64,000 nucleotides of DNA, taken from positions 5,723,372 to 5,787,371 of the forward strand of contig CP137667.1 in the NCBI GenBank assembly GCA_037976565.1. Direction: 5' to 3'. The DNA is from Mesocentrotus franciscanus (lineage: Eukaryota > Echinodermata > Echinoidea > Camarodonta > Strongylocentrotidae). The position numbers and the translations under genes were made by a program. How positions within the stretch are numbered: the stretch's first letter is position 1; each line of letters begins with the position of its first letter. The notes under the pieces were generated by a model. The model did not search any database. It had not been told where the DNA came from and worked only from the letters and a program-made list of their open reading frames with translations. Positions 1 to 10,646 of this stretch are shown here, in pieces.

Positions 1-407
1 TGTAGATAGGACAAGCATCGATGACATGATCCATAGTTTGGATCTCTCCACAGGCACAGTTTGGCGATGGATCAGCTCCAATTTTATGCAGGAAGTATTG
101 TGTACGGCCAACTCCAATTCTGATACGGTTGAGGTTGACCCAGCTTTTCTTGAGAGGTCGCTGCCACTTGGTTTTGCACAGGGCTCTGGGATGAACTCCT
201 TCAAGTTGGTAGTAGACGAATTCCACTGGTCTGACCAGCGTTTTGCTTTCCAGGTGGGTAAGGTGGAGGGGCTTCTCAAACGGCAGCTCAGCAGCCTGTG
301 TTGCAAAGTGTCTTCTAGGGAGACGCTGTCCTTCAAAGGCAGAGGGGCAGGAACAAGGCATTTATCTCTGTCATGCTTTTGGGCAAGCTTAGTGTACTGC
401 GCATCTC
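1..407 (-). pseudogene. Non-LTR retrotransposon ORF2 C-terminal fragment
   Basis: Minus-strand translation gives the end of a LINE polyprotein. A stretch with K-R-W-S-D-Q-W-N and E-P-C-A-K-P-S-G-S-D-L-S is followed by W-V-N-L-N-R-I-R-I-G-V-G-R and then a Cys/His cluster, N-C-A-C-G-E-I-Q-T-M-D-H-V-I-D-A-C. That is the CxC-x8-H-x4-C zinc-binding tail found after the RT domain in many jockey/CR1-type elements. The two parts lie in different frames: a single-base shift falls near 141-150, so the copy is dead. A stop near 408 ends the open stretch on its upstream side. The element runs off the left edge, so its 3' end is not visible. The plus-strand open frame over the same bases is a shadow. Confidence 0.75.
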
Positions 408-2356
408 ATCTGAGCTGAAAATAAGATATAAAACAGGCCTTTAAAAACTTTCAACACTTAAATGTTTGGAAAAGGTATATAGAGCCAATTCTTTGCTTTG
501 TGATGATTTACATTCACCTAAAATTAAATTAAATTATAATAATATAATTGGGAGAATTAAGGAATTGACCACATCAGTTTTTCCCAATTGTTATCATTAA
601 TAATGGTCTTTTCACTCGAACTTTCATATTATCTTTAATTGTACATCTAACATTGAAGTCAATACCTTAGCACCATTATCTCTCATCTGAACAATGTAAC
701 TAAGTCCCTTTATGGCTCGTTCAGATATGATGCTGCAAAACATTCAAAACCGCAGAGTATTTTTAATGTTGACATAAAGTTCAATATGCTTTACATTTCT
801 GTATATTATAAAACAAAGCTCACTGAATACGCGCAGTCCAAAACATACTTCACTTTACACATAAACCAAATCTGCATCATTTTTAAAAATTTGTTGGCGG
901 TTCACGTGCCGTACCTGAGCAAGTCTTAATTGCTTAAGAATGGAATCGATTTGTATTGCATTTACCTCACTCAATTTTTCTCTATTACCAACTTATATCA
1001 TACACAGGTTTTAGGAACCGATACAAAGGGGGGGGGGGTGAGCATGAGACAGAGCATATCAAGTGTACGACATAAGTATATGAAACAGGTCAACTTCATA
1101 AATAGTAATTACAAATATACGCAAAATACTGATTTTTTTTTTACCCAAATCATTATGTCAGTTTGTAAACCCTGTAATTCGTTAAAATTGCAAGTGACAT
1201 GATTCAGTTCTACAGCTTTGCCATTCAGGTTTGTGGCTACACCTCACCCCTCCCCAACTACCGGTAAGGAAAAATACGCCTTTCGAGTGAAATGATCAAT
1301 TCTGTAGTGTCTAATTAGTCGGTGATCATGCACAATATGACAAAAAATGTACAAAAATAATACAAGTACATGTACACATTTACCGATAATGGCTTCGACT
1401 TTTCATGAGGCTGCTGATCCTAAGGAACATCCAGAAGGCTGAGAGAAAGTAGCATTTTCTGCATGGTACGTCTCACGTCAATCCAATCTATTGTGGCCAC
1501 AATGTGCTTTGAATCCACTGCTTTGACGAAAGATGTTAAAAAGATGCCTACAATTAATGAGAAAATAAATAACGTTAAAACAAAATGAATGGTTGATAGT
1601 GTATGCATGTGCAACACATGTATAGGCCTACTACAAACTTCTTTACGTACAGCCTGTGGGGAAAGAATTTTGTTTACCATTTACGGGTGTAACCGATTAT
1701 TTCAGATAAAGGCTTGTGTTTACGGTAGCCTATAGGAACACACCATGAATTGATTAGAATTTATACCATTAAAACAATTTATGGTAACACAAATTTGTGC
1801 GTCTTCAAAGGTGAAGTTTTTTTCTGATACATTTGCTGTCTAAAGACTAAACTCTGTAGAAACGACTTGTTTAAGGTTATATGTATGTGACACAAGTCAC
1901 AATGCTTTATTCCTCTGCGCATCGCACTCACAAAGCTCAATTTCCAGACATCTGGGCCCAGTCTTATAAAAATTGCAATTAATTCAAATCATTTAGCTGC
2001 GCAAATAGCCAATTCTTTTTATTTTTTAAATAATAAAGCACTAAATTCTCAAAACTGACATTACTCACAGCAGATGTGAGGCAGGCGTCGGTAGGCGTAC
2101 GGTATGCCATTGTATTGTGCAGCAGTTTGCCGTGAATCACGTGAGAAAGTGTATATTTTAAGCCTTCATTTTTAGGAAAAATAATCCAAAAAAAGATAAG
2201 AAAATTGACACGAAAGGGGTAAGAAACATAACTACTTTTAAATCATGACCATTATTTGAACAATTGATGAAGATTTAGTTGATTTTGGGTTATGTTTTAG
2301 TAGGGTATCTCACGCCGTTAGGGTTAGGGTTTTAAAAAATGGATACGAAACTACAC
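408..2356. other. Gene-free AT-rich interval
   Basis: No coding signal is supported on either strand. The interval holds an 11-G run at 1028-1038 and a short telomere-like TTAGGGTTAGGG at about 2316-2330. Open frames here are under 100 codons and have no recognisable motif. Confidence 0.6.
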
Positions 2357-2624
2357 TAATAATAATAATTATATTTGCTTATATAGCGCCTAACACTTAC
2401 TTTATCAGAAGTCTCTAAGTTACTTAGTAAGCGCTCTACAATAATGCAACATAATTACCCTGGCTTTAGCAGAGCAGTTGTCACGTGCTCTGCACTTCAC
2501 CTGGGTGGAGTGTGGCAAATGTAGATCAATGTCTTGCCAAAGGACATTAGTGCCGCGGCGGGACTCGAACCGCGGACCAGTTGTGATCGACAGTCGGCGA
2601 CGTGTCCACTCGACCACGACACCT
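2357..2624 (-). mobile_element. tRNA-derived SINE, apparently full length
   Basis: Read on the minus strand, the element starts at 2624 with a tRNA-like head. It has an A box (TGGTCGAGTGG) and a perfect B box (GGTTCGAGTCCC), spaced as in a Pol III internal promoter. A roughly 190-bp body follows, and the 3' end reads GTTAGGCGCTATATAAG and runs into a (TTA)n tail at about 2357-2370. Length and order (tRNA head, body, LINE-like tail, short simple repeat) fit a SINE2-type element. A CTACA(C/T) stretch flanks both sides but is too short to call a target duplication with confidence. The minus-strand open frame inside is not a gene. Confidence 0.8.
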
Positions 2625-2668
2625 CTACATCAATTACACTAGCGCCCAGAATTGTTTGCAGAGCAGAC

Positions 2669-2735
2669 CCTATGGTCGGCTTCTGTTTCTAAGTCTAAAG
2701 AGAGGAGCCGACCCTACCCAAATCAGACTAATCAG
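2669..2735 (+). repeat. Hairpin-forming interspersed repeat, copy 1
   Basis: Contains GGTCGGCTTCT, a 12-18 base loop region, then AGGAGCCGACC, followed by CTACCCAAATCAGA. The two arms are inverted copies and can form a stem of about 8-11 bp. The same core with the same downstream bases occurs near 44919-44970, so this is a dispersed repeat and not a chance palindrome. Confidence 0.6.
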
Positions 2736-3544
2736 AATATCTAGACCTAGTCAGATTTTATTGAAACTTCATCAGTTTGCTTCTCTTATTTTTCTACTTT
2801 CTTTTAGTTTGAGAGTAGACTAGATCTAGTTGTATATTCAGGTTGGATTTCCCTTTAAAGTCATGTGTAGGCAAATGAATAAACTTTGCTTCAAATGATG
2901 CCCCAACCATGCATCCCATCAACAGGACCAAGATGTTACATAAAAATACATAGAAGGGAACAGCATGGACGTAGTACATACAGCACCGCATTATGACACA
3001 ATTATCAGTACACGGGACTACTTTTGTCAGCAGGTGTTGAAAGTCCGAGCTCACAATCATTAGACATACATATTAAACATGCATGTCAACTTTTCAGAAC
3101 AGAAAACAGTAACTATAGATTTATGTACATTTTGTAAATAAATTAGGTAATTCTAAGACTTACCCATACTGTAGATTAGCAGGGAAAACAGAGTACTGCA
3201 CTGTACAATGGCAGCTGTATAACGGCCATTTACACTCCGATCAGCTCCCAATGCATACTATATATACAGTACATACACATTGTAATGTATTGTGTAGGCC
3301 TACGGCCTTGAGTATCACACACACAGCCTTTTTCAAATGGCGAGATTAGAGCATGTTTAGTCTTGATCGATATTGCAGACCTTTGCATGTCAAGATGGTG
3401 CACAATCTGATAATGACTAATGAATGGGGGCAAAGAAGTTCCCCATTTTCACCTCTGATAATTGCCCTATTTACTCAGTGACAAATGCTCATATTTGATC
3501 CTAATGGTTTCTTTTGGTTTCTACTGTTCTCTTTTTTTTTATAA
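2736..3544. other. Gene-free interval
   Basis: I see no gene, RNA or repeat that I can name. The open frames at 2794-3060 and 3230-3433 (minus) have no motif and no splice-site support. Confidence 0.5.
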
Positions 3545-4655
3545 AGACGTCAAATGACGTAATAACGTCGTCCATACGACAAAAAAATAATGACAAATAA
3601 TAGTCTTTGAAAGACGTCATATGACATCGTCCACACGACAAAAATTATTACGGAAGAAAATAGCCTTTTAAAGACGTCATAATGACGTCAAATTAACGTC
3701 GTCAATACGACAAAGATTATATTGGAAAGAATAGTCATTTAAAGACGCGTCATAATGATGTCGTAATAACGTCGTCCATACGACAAAAATTAATGACAAA
3801 TAATAGTCTTCGCAAGCCGTCATAATTACGTCGTCTATACGACAAAAATTATTTTAGCAAAAAATAGTCTTTTAAAGACGTCAAAATGTTGTCGCAATGA
3901 CGTCGTAAATATGACAAAAATTATCTTGGAAAAAGTAGTCATTTAAAGACGTCATAATGACTTCGTAATAACGTCGTCATTACGACAAAAATTATCTTGG
4001 AAAAATAGTCTTTTAAAGTCGTCATAATGACGTCGTCAATACGACAAAAATTATCTTGGAAAAATTAATCTTTTAAAAACGTCATAATGACGTCGTAATG
4101 ACGTCGTAAATACGACAAAAATTATCTTAGAAAAATAGTCTTTTAAGTCGTCATAATGACGTCGTCAATACGACAAAAATTATCTTGGAAAATATAGTCT
4201 TTTAAAGACGTCAAAATGTTGTCGTAATGACGTCGTCAATACGACAAAAATTATCTTGAAAAAATAGTTTTTAAAGACGTCATAACGACGTCGTAATGAC
4301 GTCGTCAATACGACACAAATTATATTGGAAAAATAGTTTTTATAAAGACGTCATAACGACGTCGTAATGACGTCGTCAATACGACACAAATTATCTTGGA
4401 AAAAATAGTCTTTTGAAGACGCCATAATGACGTCGTAATGACGTCGTCAATGCGACAAAAATTATCTTGGAAAAATAGTTTTTTTAAAGACGTCATAACG
4501 ACGTCGTAATGACGTCGTCAATACGACACAAATTATCTTGGAAAAATAGTCTTTTGAAGACGACATAATGACGTCGTTATGACGTCGTCCATACGACGTA
4601 CGACGTGTTTACCACTTTACGACCAATTTATGACGTCTTTAAGACGTCAGTCTGC
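3545..4655. repeat. GACGTC-rich minisatellite array
   Basis: About 16 imperfect direct repeats with a period of 60-72 bp. Each unit reads roughly AAAGACGTCATAATGACGTC, then an optional 11-bp GTAATGACGTC, then GTCAATACGACAAAAATTATC, then TTGGAAAAATAGTCTTTT. Presence or absence of the 11-bp insert explains the two spacings. The array is unusually CpG-rich for the area and packed with CRE-like half sites (TGACG/CGTCA). Its right end runs straight into a truncated retrotransposon. Confidence 0.85.
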
Positions 4656-4835
4656 TATCAGGGTAAGACACTCTTGTCGATTGCACGAGCAGCCGAGGCA
4701 GCTGACAACCAGGCTTTATTAATCGAACAGTCTAATGCTTCACCCTATCCAGTAGTGAATGAGATTCGAGCGAGACGGCCCCCAACCCAGCCGCCAGCAA
4801 CTCGGCGAGATCATCCCAGGTCATGCATGGACTAA
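4605..4835 (+). pseudogene. Gag C-terminal-like remnant (tentative)
   Basis: The frame contains S-I-A-R-A-A-E-A-A-D-N-Q-A-L-L-I-E-Q and then a Pro-rich stretch. This resembles the linker that precedes the zinc knuckle in gypsy Gag proteins. No CCHC knuckle follows, because the sequence jumps into RT. The first 20 codons are minisatellite sequence, so the true remnant starts near 4655. Confidence 0.4.
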
Positions 4836-5690
4836 TTCTCGAAATCCTGGACGTTATATTCCTGCCCCCAGGCGTTAGGAATATATCTGACGACATCATT
4901 GTCTTCGCGGACAACACCAGGGAGCATGACCGAAGGTTAGCGAGAGTATTGGAGAGACTGGAAGAGAGAAACTTAACGCTGAACGCGGGTAAGTGCGTCT
5001 TCCGAGCAGAAAGCCTGTCATTCTTCGGCTTCACTATCGGCAAGAATGGCATCGCCCCAGATGCGAAGAAGGTAGAAGCAATAAAGAATGCTCGGAAACC
5101 AACGACGCCAAGCGAAGTTCGCTCTTTCTTGGGATTGGTCAATAACTGTGGCCGATTCATCCAGAATCTCGCGACGACCACCGAGCCACTTAGAGAATTG
5201 ACGCGTGGTGATATGCCATGGTCATGGGGTCCACGACAGGAGGAAGCGTTCAACACCCTCTGTGCAGCACTTACCAGTGATACGGTCATGGCTCATTTCG
5301 TCACCGGAGCGCCAACAGAGCTTCGAGTGGACGCCAGTCCCTTCGGACTCGGAGCTATTCTCACACAGACCTTCGAGGGTGTCAGCCGTCCAGTTGCATA
5401 CGCTAGCCGTTCGTTAACAGACGTCAATCGTCGCTACTCGCAAACTGAACGCGAAGCGTTAGCTGTTGTGTGGGGATGTGAGCGATTTCACCTCTATCTG
5501 ATCGGGGCAGAGTTCGATCTCCTTACAGACCACAAGCCGTTGGAAGTGATCTACAGTCCTCGCGGTAAGCCTCATGTCCATATTGAGAGATGGGCATTAC
5601 GTCTGCAACAGTACAGATTCCAGATTCGACACATGCCTGGGAAGACCAGCCACAAGGAGATCTTCACAACATCGCAGAAGAGTATGTTGA
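4823..5690 (+). pseudogene. Gypsy pol: RT C-terminal half plus RNase H
   Basis: Shows the RT active-site box as N-I-S-D-D-I-I-V-F (the SDD variant of YxDD). The thumb/connection motif F-F-G-F-T-I follows, then F-L-G-L-V-N-N-C-G-R-F-I, which in this family precedes RNase H. RNase H is seen as L-R-V-D-A-S-P-F-G-L-G-A-I-L, then T-E-R-E-A-L-A-V-V-W-G, and T-D-H-K-P-L-E, supplying the expected acidic residues. The frame is lost shortly after H-M-P-G-K-T-S near 5650. The next domain continues one frame away, which suggests a small deletion of the RNase H-integrase linker. Palm and fingers upstream of the SDD box are absent. Confidence 0.85.
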
Positions 5691-6305
5691 AGCGATTGTT
5701 GCATACGCGGTACCCCGTGCCCTATCTCGTGAGGAAATTAAGCAAGCCTCCGAAGATGACCCGGAAATTAAATGTGTCATCCAAGCAATTCGCTCAGGCA
5801 AGTGGCCTGATGACAAGCGACTTAGTGTATATCGAAAGGTCGCAAATGAGCTAACATCGACAGAAGGAATTCTAGTGCGTGGAACCAGAATCGTGATCCC
5901 AAACGACCTAAGAAAGCGTACCCTAGAAATCGCGCACGAATTGCATCAAGGCATTGTTCGTCTAAAACAAGCCTTGCGTACCAAAGTGTGGTGGCCACAC
6001 ATCGACGAGCAAGCTGAATGCCTTGTGAAAGAGTGTAGAGTCTGCCAAGCAGAAATGCCTACCCCTCCACCAGTGCCTCTTTGTCCTTCCGCAATGCCCA
6101 GCTCCCCGTGGAGCCGTGTACATATTGATTTGTGTGGACCTCTCCCCACAGGAGAGACTTTGCTTGTTGTAATTGATGCAGCCACGAGATGGCCAGAGGT
6201 GGAGATTTTGCGATCAACGACAGCGACAGCGATCATTTCGCGACTAAATCGCATCTTCGCGCAACATGGTTACCCAGATGAAATCGTTTCCGATAATGGG
6301 CTCAC
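5660..6305 (+). pseudogene. Gypsy pol: integrase zinc domain and core
   Basis: The second frame carries the HHCC zinc-binding domain (H-E-L-H, about 29 residues, then C-R-V-C). The catalytic core has its first Asp in H-I-D-L-C-G-P-L and its second in I-V-S-D-N-G. A one-base insertion just after the D-N-G codons (about 6300-6305) throws the remainder out of frame. The core then continues in the frame of the next entry. Confidence 0.85.
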
Positions 6306-7024
6306 AATTCACCTCGCGCGAATTCACAGACTACGTGAAGTCTACAGGCATCGAGCACAGACGCGTTACTCCGTATCATCCGCAAGCAAACGCAGAAGTT
6401 GAAAGATTCAACGCAACACTCATGAAAGCGATCCGAACCGCAAGAAACAGTGGTCGTGATTAGCATCAAGCGATCTACAATTTCTTGCTTACATATCGCT
6501 CAACACCTCATCCAGCCACAAAGGAGACCCCAGCGAAGCTTCTGTACAATCGCGAAATACGTAACAAGCTACCTTCGCTACCACGCTCAAGTCCGCGAAA
6601 AGCATTCGCAAAAGCACGACGTCATGATCGGAAGTACAAAGCACACATGAAATCCTATCATGATGGGAGGAAGAGATTCCTGAAGCGGAATATCTGTCAG
6701 GGAGATCATGTGTTAATCATGCAGAAGAAAAGTGATAAGTTCTCGAGTAGATATGATCCAAGCCCTTGGCTTGTTACATCTGTCAAAGGAGGAAGTGTAA
6801 AGCTAAAACGCGAAAATGAAAATATCATGCGCTACATGTCACAAATCCGGAAAGTACCATATTCGCAACGACTACGATCTCAGAATGATCTCGATGATGA
6901 CTACAAACAACGCGATCGTGAACAGCGTAATGATCGTCCGCATGAAAATGATCTACGCAGATCACAGCGAAATACACATCCACCAGACAGACTCTCGTAC
7001 TATCACTCAGGAGTTATTATGTAA
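6266..7024 (+). pseudogene. Gypsy pol: integrase core end and C-terminal domain
   Basis: Continues the core with Q-F-T-S-R-E-F and the catalytic Glu in A-N-A-E-V-E-R-F-N. A TAG at 6461-6463 interrupts the frame. Reading beyond it in the same frame gives F-L-L-T-Y-R-S-T-P-H-P-A-T, typical of the region after the core. A basic tail follows with G-D-H-V-L-I and F-S-S-R-Y-D-P-S-P-W, the GPY/F-like domain. The open stretch ends at 7024. Confidence 0.8.
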
Positions 7025-8136
7025 CTATTAATTTATCTGGAAGACATTTACATGGTGAACACTAATCCATACCATGACTTTGAACTGGAACGCTCAATGA
7101 ATACATTGTTAGAGACTCAGTTAAAGAATAGACTGAACTTTTGAATGCCTTATTTTATGCCATGCTCATTAATTTTGTCATGTGAATTTATATCACTGTT
7201 ATTCCATGCCACAGTCAATACATGGGCTACTGTTTTATGCCATGCCCAATCTTATGACGTTCAGACACTTTATATTGTTGCATGCTGATCTCTAAAATGT
7301 CAGGATATTTTATTAGTTGAAAAACGATTGATTTATGTGTACAAAATTACATAATGTTGATCCTCATGATTATTGGTCAATGTCTATGAGACAGAGAATT
7401 CTACTATTTACACTTGTCATATTTCTGTTGTTTTGTGCACATCAAGTTTGGACTCTACATGAAAACAATTGATTAAGATTAGTTAGTCAGCACTATACAG
7501 AAAGTTTAATGATACATGTATGTTGAAGTTATATTCAGTAGACTGATGACACGAAAACCAGATTCATCTTGCATGCTTATTTCAGTCTTATCATTTAAAG
7601 AACAAAATAGTTCTTATTAGTCAAAGTCGACTATATGTGAATTATAGGGATTCATTCATGATGCTTATTCATTATCTCTTGGTTACATGTTGAAGGTTTA
7701 GCTGTACGTGCTCTTGTTTGGATTATTGCTAAGTTTGAGCAAAATTTGTTTTTGTTGCACATGTTTCAATCATGTTGTTTCTGCTTTCTAAGAGTGACAT
7801 ATTTAAATAGTCCAGAGCCAAAATTACACATATGACTGAATTACAAGCTATGTCTGAGAAAATATGATGCATTTACATCAGAAGTTTTCAAGAAAATTGT
7901 TTAATATCATCTAATGCTGAAAATCACTTTTTATCCGAGAAGGAAAGGGATATTGTGTTTGTATTGTTTACATTCCAATCTTGGTTCTTTCCATCGCACT
8001 TCAGTTGACCCCAAATGTAATACATTCTTGTACGCGCAACATTCCTTTGATGTAAACTTTCCCACCATTGCCATATGTGTTGTGTTATGTGTAAGTGATA
8101 CACACATCCAGTTGATATGTAAAGTGGACATACAGA
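7025..8136. other. AT-rich sequence after the gypsy remnant
   Basis: No coding support. It includes a repeated TTTATGCCATGC (near 7152 and 7224). An AATAAA at about 8160 just beyond the interval could belong to an LTR. Without a second LTR copy in the window the boundary of the element cannot be set. Confidence 0.4.
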
Positions 8137-8186
8137 ATTGTGTATGAGCGAGAAGCATCTAATAAAGTATTCTCACTTGTTATTTG

Positions 8187-8449
8187 GACACCGTCAAATC
8201 AACTTGTCATGTCTCATTCCTTGGTCTCTCTTCTTAATACACAATACTACCCAGTTAATACTTTACTCTGTTAGGCATAATGGTCCCCGTATTTGGGATG
8301 ATTTAACTGATAAATTAACATTATGCACTACTCTGTCATCATTTAAGGTCAATTGAAGAGACAGTTCGTCTCTTCTTATTTCCCTTAACTCTCTCAATTA
8401 TCACCTCAATTGTTACTTATTGTAACTTTTACCTTGCAATGTACCACCC
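8187..8449 (+). pseudogene. Non-LTR retrotransposon C-terminus, 5' part of a split 3' end
   Basis: Translation shows S-V-R-H-N-G-P-R-I-W-D-D-L and L-S-S-F-K. This is the GP-x-x-W-N-x-L motif followed by the FK-x-x-LK ending shared by CR1/jockey-like elements. After S-S-F-K-V the frame shifts by one base, giving Q-L-K-R-Q-F-V-S-S-Y-F-P and then a stop at about 8389. The 3' UTR is cut at about 8450 by the foldback element and seems to resume after 10200. Confidence 0.65.
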
Positions 8450-8464
8450 AGGACCAAAATCCAA

Positions 8465-9455
8465 TTGAAACCAGTTGAAATCTCCAACTGGTTTCAATTG
8501 GTTTCAACTGGTTTCAATTGGTTTCAATTGGTTTCAATTGGAATACAAAATTTCCAGTTGAAACCAATTACCGAACTGGAAAATATTGTTATGGGGTGTC
8601 ATTTCCAGTTCAAACCAATAAGAAGTGCAACTGGAACCAGTAAGATAATTTTCCAGTTACTCAATTGGTTCCAGTTAGAAGTCATTTCCAGTTACCCAAC
8701 TGGTTCCAGTTAGCATTTATTTCCAGTTAGAAGTCATTTCCAGTTACCCAACTGGTTCCAGTTATAATTCATTTCCAGTTAGAAGTCATTTCCAGTTACC
8801 CAACTGGTTCCAGTTACAATTCATTTCCAGTTAGAAGTCATTTCCAGTTACCCAACTGGTTCCAGTTAGAATTCATTTCCAGTTAGAAGTCATTTCCAGT
8901 TACCCAACTGGTTCCAGTTAGAATTCATTTCCAGTTAGAAGTCATTTCCAGTTACCCAACTGGTTCCAGTTAGAATTCATTTCCAGTTACCCAATTGGTT
9001 CCAGTTAGAATTCATTTCCAGTTACCCAACTGGTTCCAGTTAGAATTAATTTCCAGTTACCCAATTGGTTCCAGTTAGAAATCATTTCCAGTTAGAAGTC
9101 ATTTCCAGTTACCCAACTGGTTCCAGTTAGAATTCATTTCCAGTTACCCAATTGGTTCCAGTTAGAATTCATTTCCAGTTACCCAAAATGGTTCCAGTTA
9201 GAATTCATTTCCAGTTAGAAGTCATTTCCAGTTACCCAACTGGTTCCAGTTAGAAGTCATTTCCAGTTACCCAACTGGTTCCAGTAAGAATTCATTTCCA
9301 GTTACCCAATTGGTTCCAATTAGAAGTCATTTCCAGTTACCCAACTGGTTCCAGTTAGAAGTTCAACTGGAACCAGTAAGATAATTTTCCAGTTACCCAA
9401 CTGGTTCCAATTGGAAAATATTTCCAGTTACCCAACTGGATCCAATTGAAACCAG
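8465..9455. repeat. Left arm: TTCCAGTTACCCAACTGG repeats
   Basis: Begins with five or six 10-bp GGTTTCAATT-type units. It then becomes a roughly 50-bp higher-order unit: ATTTCCAGTTACCCAACTGG, TTCCAGTTAGAATTC, and an optional ATTTCCAGTTAGAAGTC. Units differ mainly by loss of the optional block. The short open frame here is translated repeat. Confidence 0.85.
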
Positions 9456-9859
9456 TTAATTTGCATATTATCAGCTGGTGTGCAGATCAATGTTTTTATG
9501 TCATTTATTTTGATTTACAACGTATTTATTAATTAATTTTCATTTGCAAGTAATGCATTTGTTTTAGATACATATAAAGATTAATTAGCAATGATAAGCA
9601 TGTTCATAAATAACATATTGTTTTAATTACAACAGATTAAAAGTTGATTAGTAAAACACTAACCATGGACAAAATACATCAAATACAAACATATATGCCT
9701 ATTTCCTTGCTAAGTATATTATATGAAATGGTCTGCATATTATAATGCCCTTTACATTGTAATTAATGTAGACACATAACAATGCTTCTGTGTTGACATG
9801 AGCGATAATTAGTGCATGAGCTAATTAACTTATAACTAATTAAGTTTATGCCAACTGTA

Positions 9860-10195
9860 ATTTTCAATTGGATCCAGTTGAAACCAATTGAAACCAATTG
9901 AAACCAGTTGAAACCAATTGAAACCAATTGAAACCAATTGAAACCAGTTGAAGCCAACTGGTTTCAATAGGGAAATTGGAACAACTGGTTCCAGTTGAAA
10001 CCAATTAGGCAACTGGAACCAGTTGGCAATTGGTTTCAATTGGAACCAGTTGGCAATTGGTTTCAACTGGTTTCAATTGGAACCAGTTGGCAACTGGTTT
10101 CAATTGGAACCAGTTGTTCCAATTTCCCTATTGAAACCAGTTGGCAACTGGTTTCAATTGGTTTTGCTCCAATTGGTTTCAACTGGATTTTGGTC
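9860..10195. repeat. Right arm: CAATTGAAAC repeats
   Basis: Ten-bp units (CCAATTGAAA and CCAGTTGAAA) switch orientation near 9960 to CAATTGGTTTC and AACTGGTTCC units. The arm is itself partly palindromic. Every unit holds a CANNTG hexamer. Several short open frames on both strands are translated repeat. Confidence 0.85.
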
Positions 10196-10201
10196 CTGGG
10201 C

Positions 10202-10535
10202 ATGCATGTGTGTGTGTGTGTGTGTTTGTGTGCGTGTGTGTGTGCGTGTGTGTGTGTGTTCATCTGTGTGTATCTACAGGTGTATAATGTGTAGTATGTT
10301 ATTATATGTATGTATATATTGTTTTGGTAACGTGTACAACCATGTAATCTTGTTATTTATTATCTATGTTAGGGGACTATTCCTTACGAGTTTTTTAAAC
10401 TTCCTTTGAGTCTCCTATTTCTTCATGACTTCCAGAATTGTAAGATTATGATTGTTTCATGTTACTTTTGTATATATATTTTCGTAATGGTTTTATGATT
10501 GAAATACATGATGAATTGAATTGAATTGAATTGAG
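10202..10535 (+). mobile_element. Non-LTR retrotransposon 3' UTR and GAATT tail
   Basis: A (TG)n microsatellite at about 10206-10275 is followed by a T-rich 3' UTR. It ends with ATTGAAATACATGATGAATT and then GAATT pentamers, a LINE-style terminal simple repeat. A similar ending appears at about 52870-52893. It probably belongs with the coding remnant at 8187-8389, separated from it by the foldback insertion. Confidence 0.55.
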
Positions 10536-10646
10536 TACAGCATCCAAATGAGATGCACCAGTATATCATGCATGTGACGGATTCTGTGTTACACATCCAC
10601 ATCTTCATGAGTAAGAGATAAATGTTCTTCAAAAATTGAGTTACAA

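Larger units (their letters stand above)
4640..7024 (+). mobile_element. Truncated Ty3/gypsy-type LTR retrotransposon
   Basis: Remnants of gag and pol in the canonical order RT, RNase H, integrase. Protease and the N-terminal part of RT are missing: a gag-like tail at about 4670-4800 passes almost directly into the RT catalytic region near 4880. At least two frameshifts (about 5650 and 6300) and one in-frame TAG (6461-6463) make it non-functional. No LTR pair could be identified by eye. An AATAAA at about 8160 followed by a short tail could lie in a 3' LTR, but this is unverified. Confidence 0.85.
8450..10201. mobile_element. Foldback-type DNA element with repeat-built inverted arms
   Basis: The left end reads CCCAGGACCAAAATCC and the right end reads GGATTTTGGTCCTGGG. 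They are exact inverted copies, and both are continued inward by CAATTGAAACCAGTTG-type repeats. The left arm is about 1 kb, the right arm about 340 bp (9860-10200), and a 400-bp AT-rich centre separates them. Arms made of short tandem subrepeats are the hallmark of foldback elements such as the sea urchin TU and Drosophila FB families. No transposase frame is present. I could not identify a target duplication. Confidence 0.7.

Noticed and set aside
26..418. Plus-strand 130-codon frame
   Set aside because: Shadow of the minus-strand LINE fragment, whose zinc-binding tail is clearly recognisable.
3545..4655. Possible CRISPR array
   Set aside because: Spacer-like intervals are themselves repeats, unit length varies, and the DNA is eukaryotic. 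It is a minisatellite.
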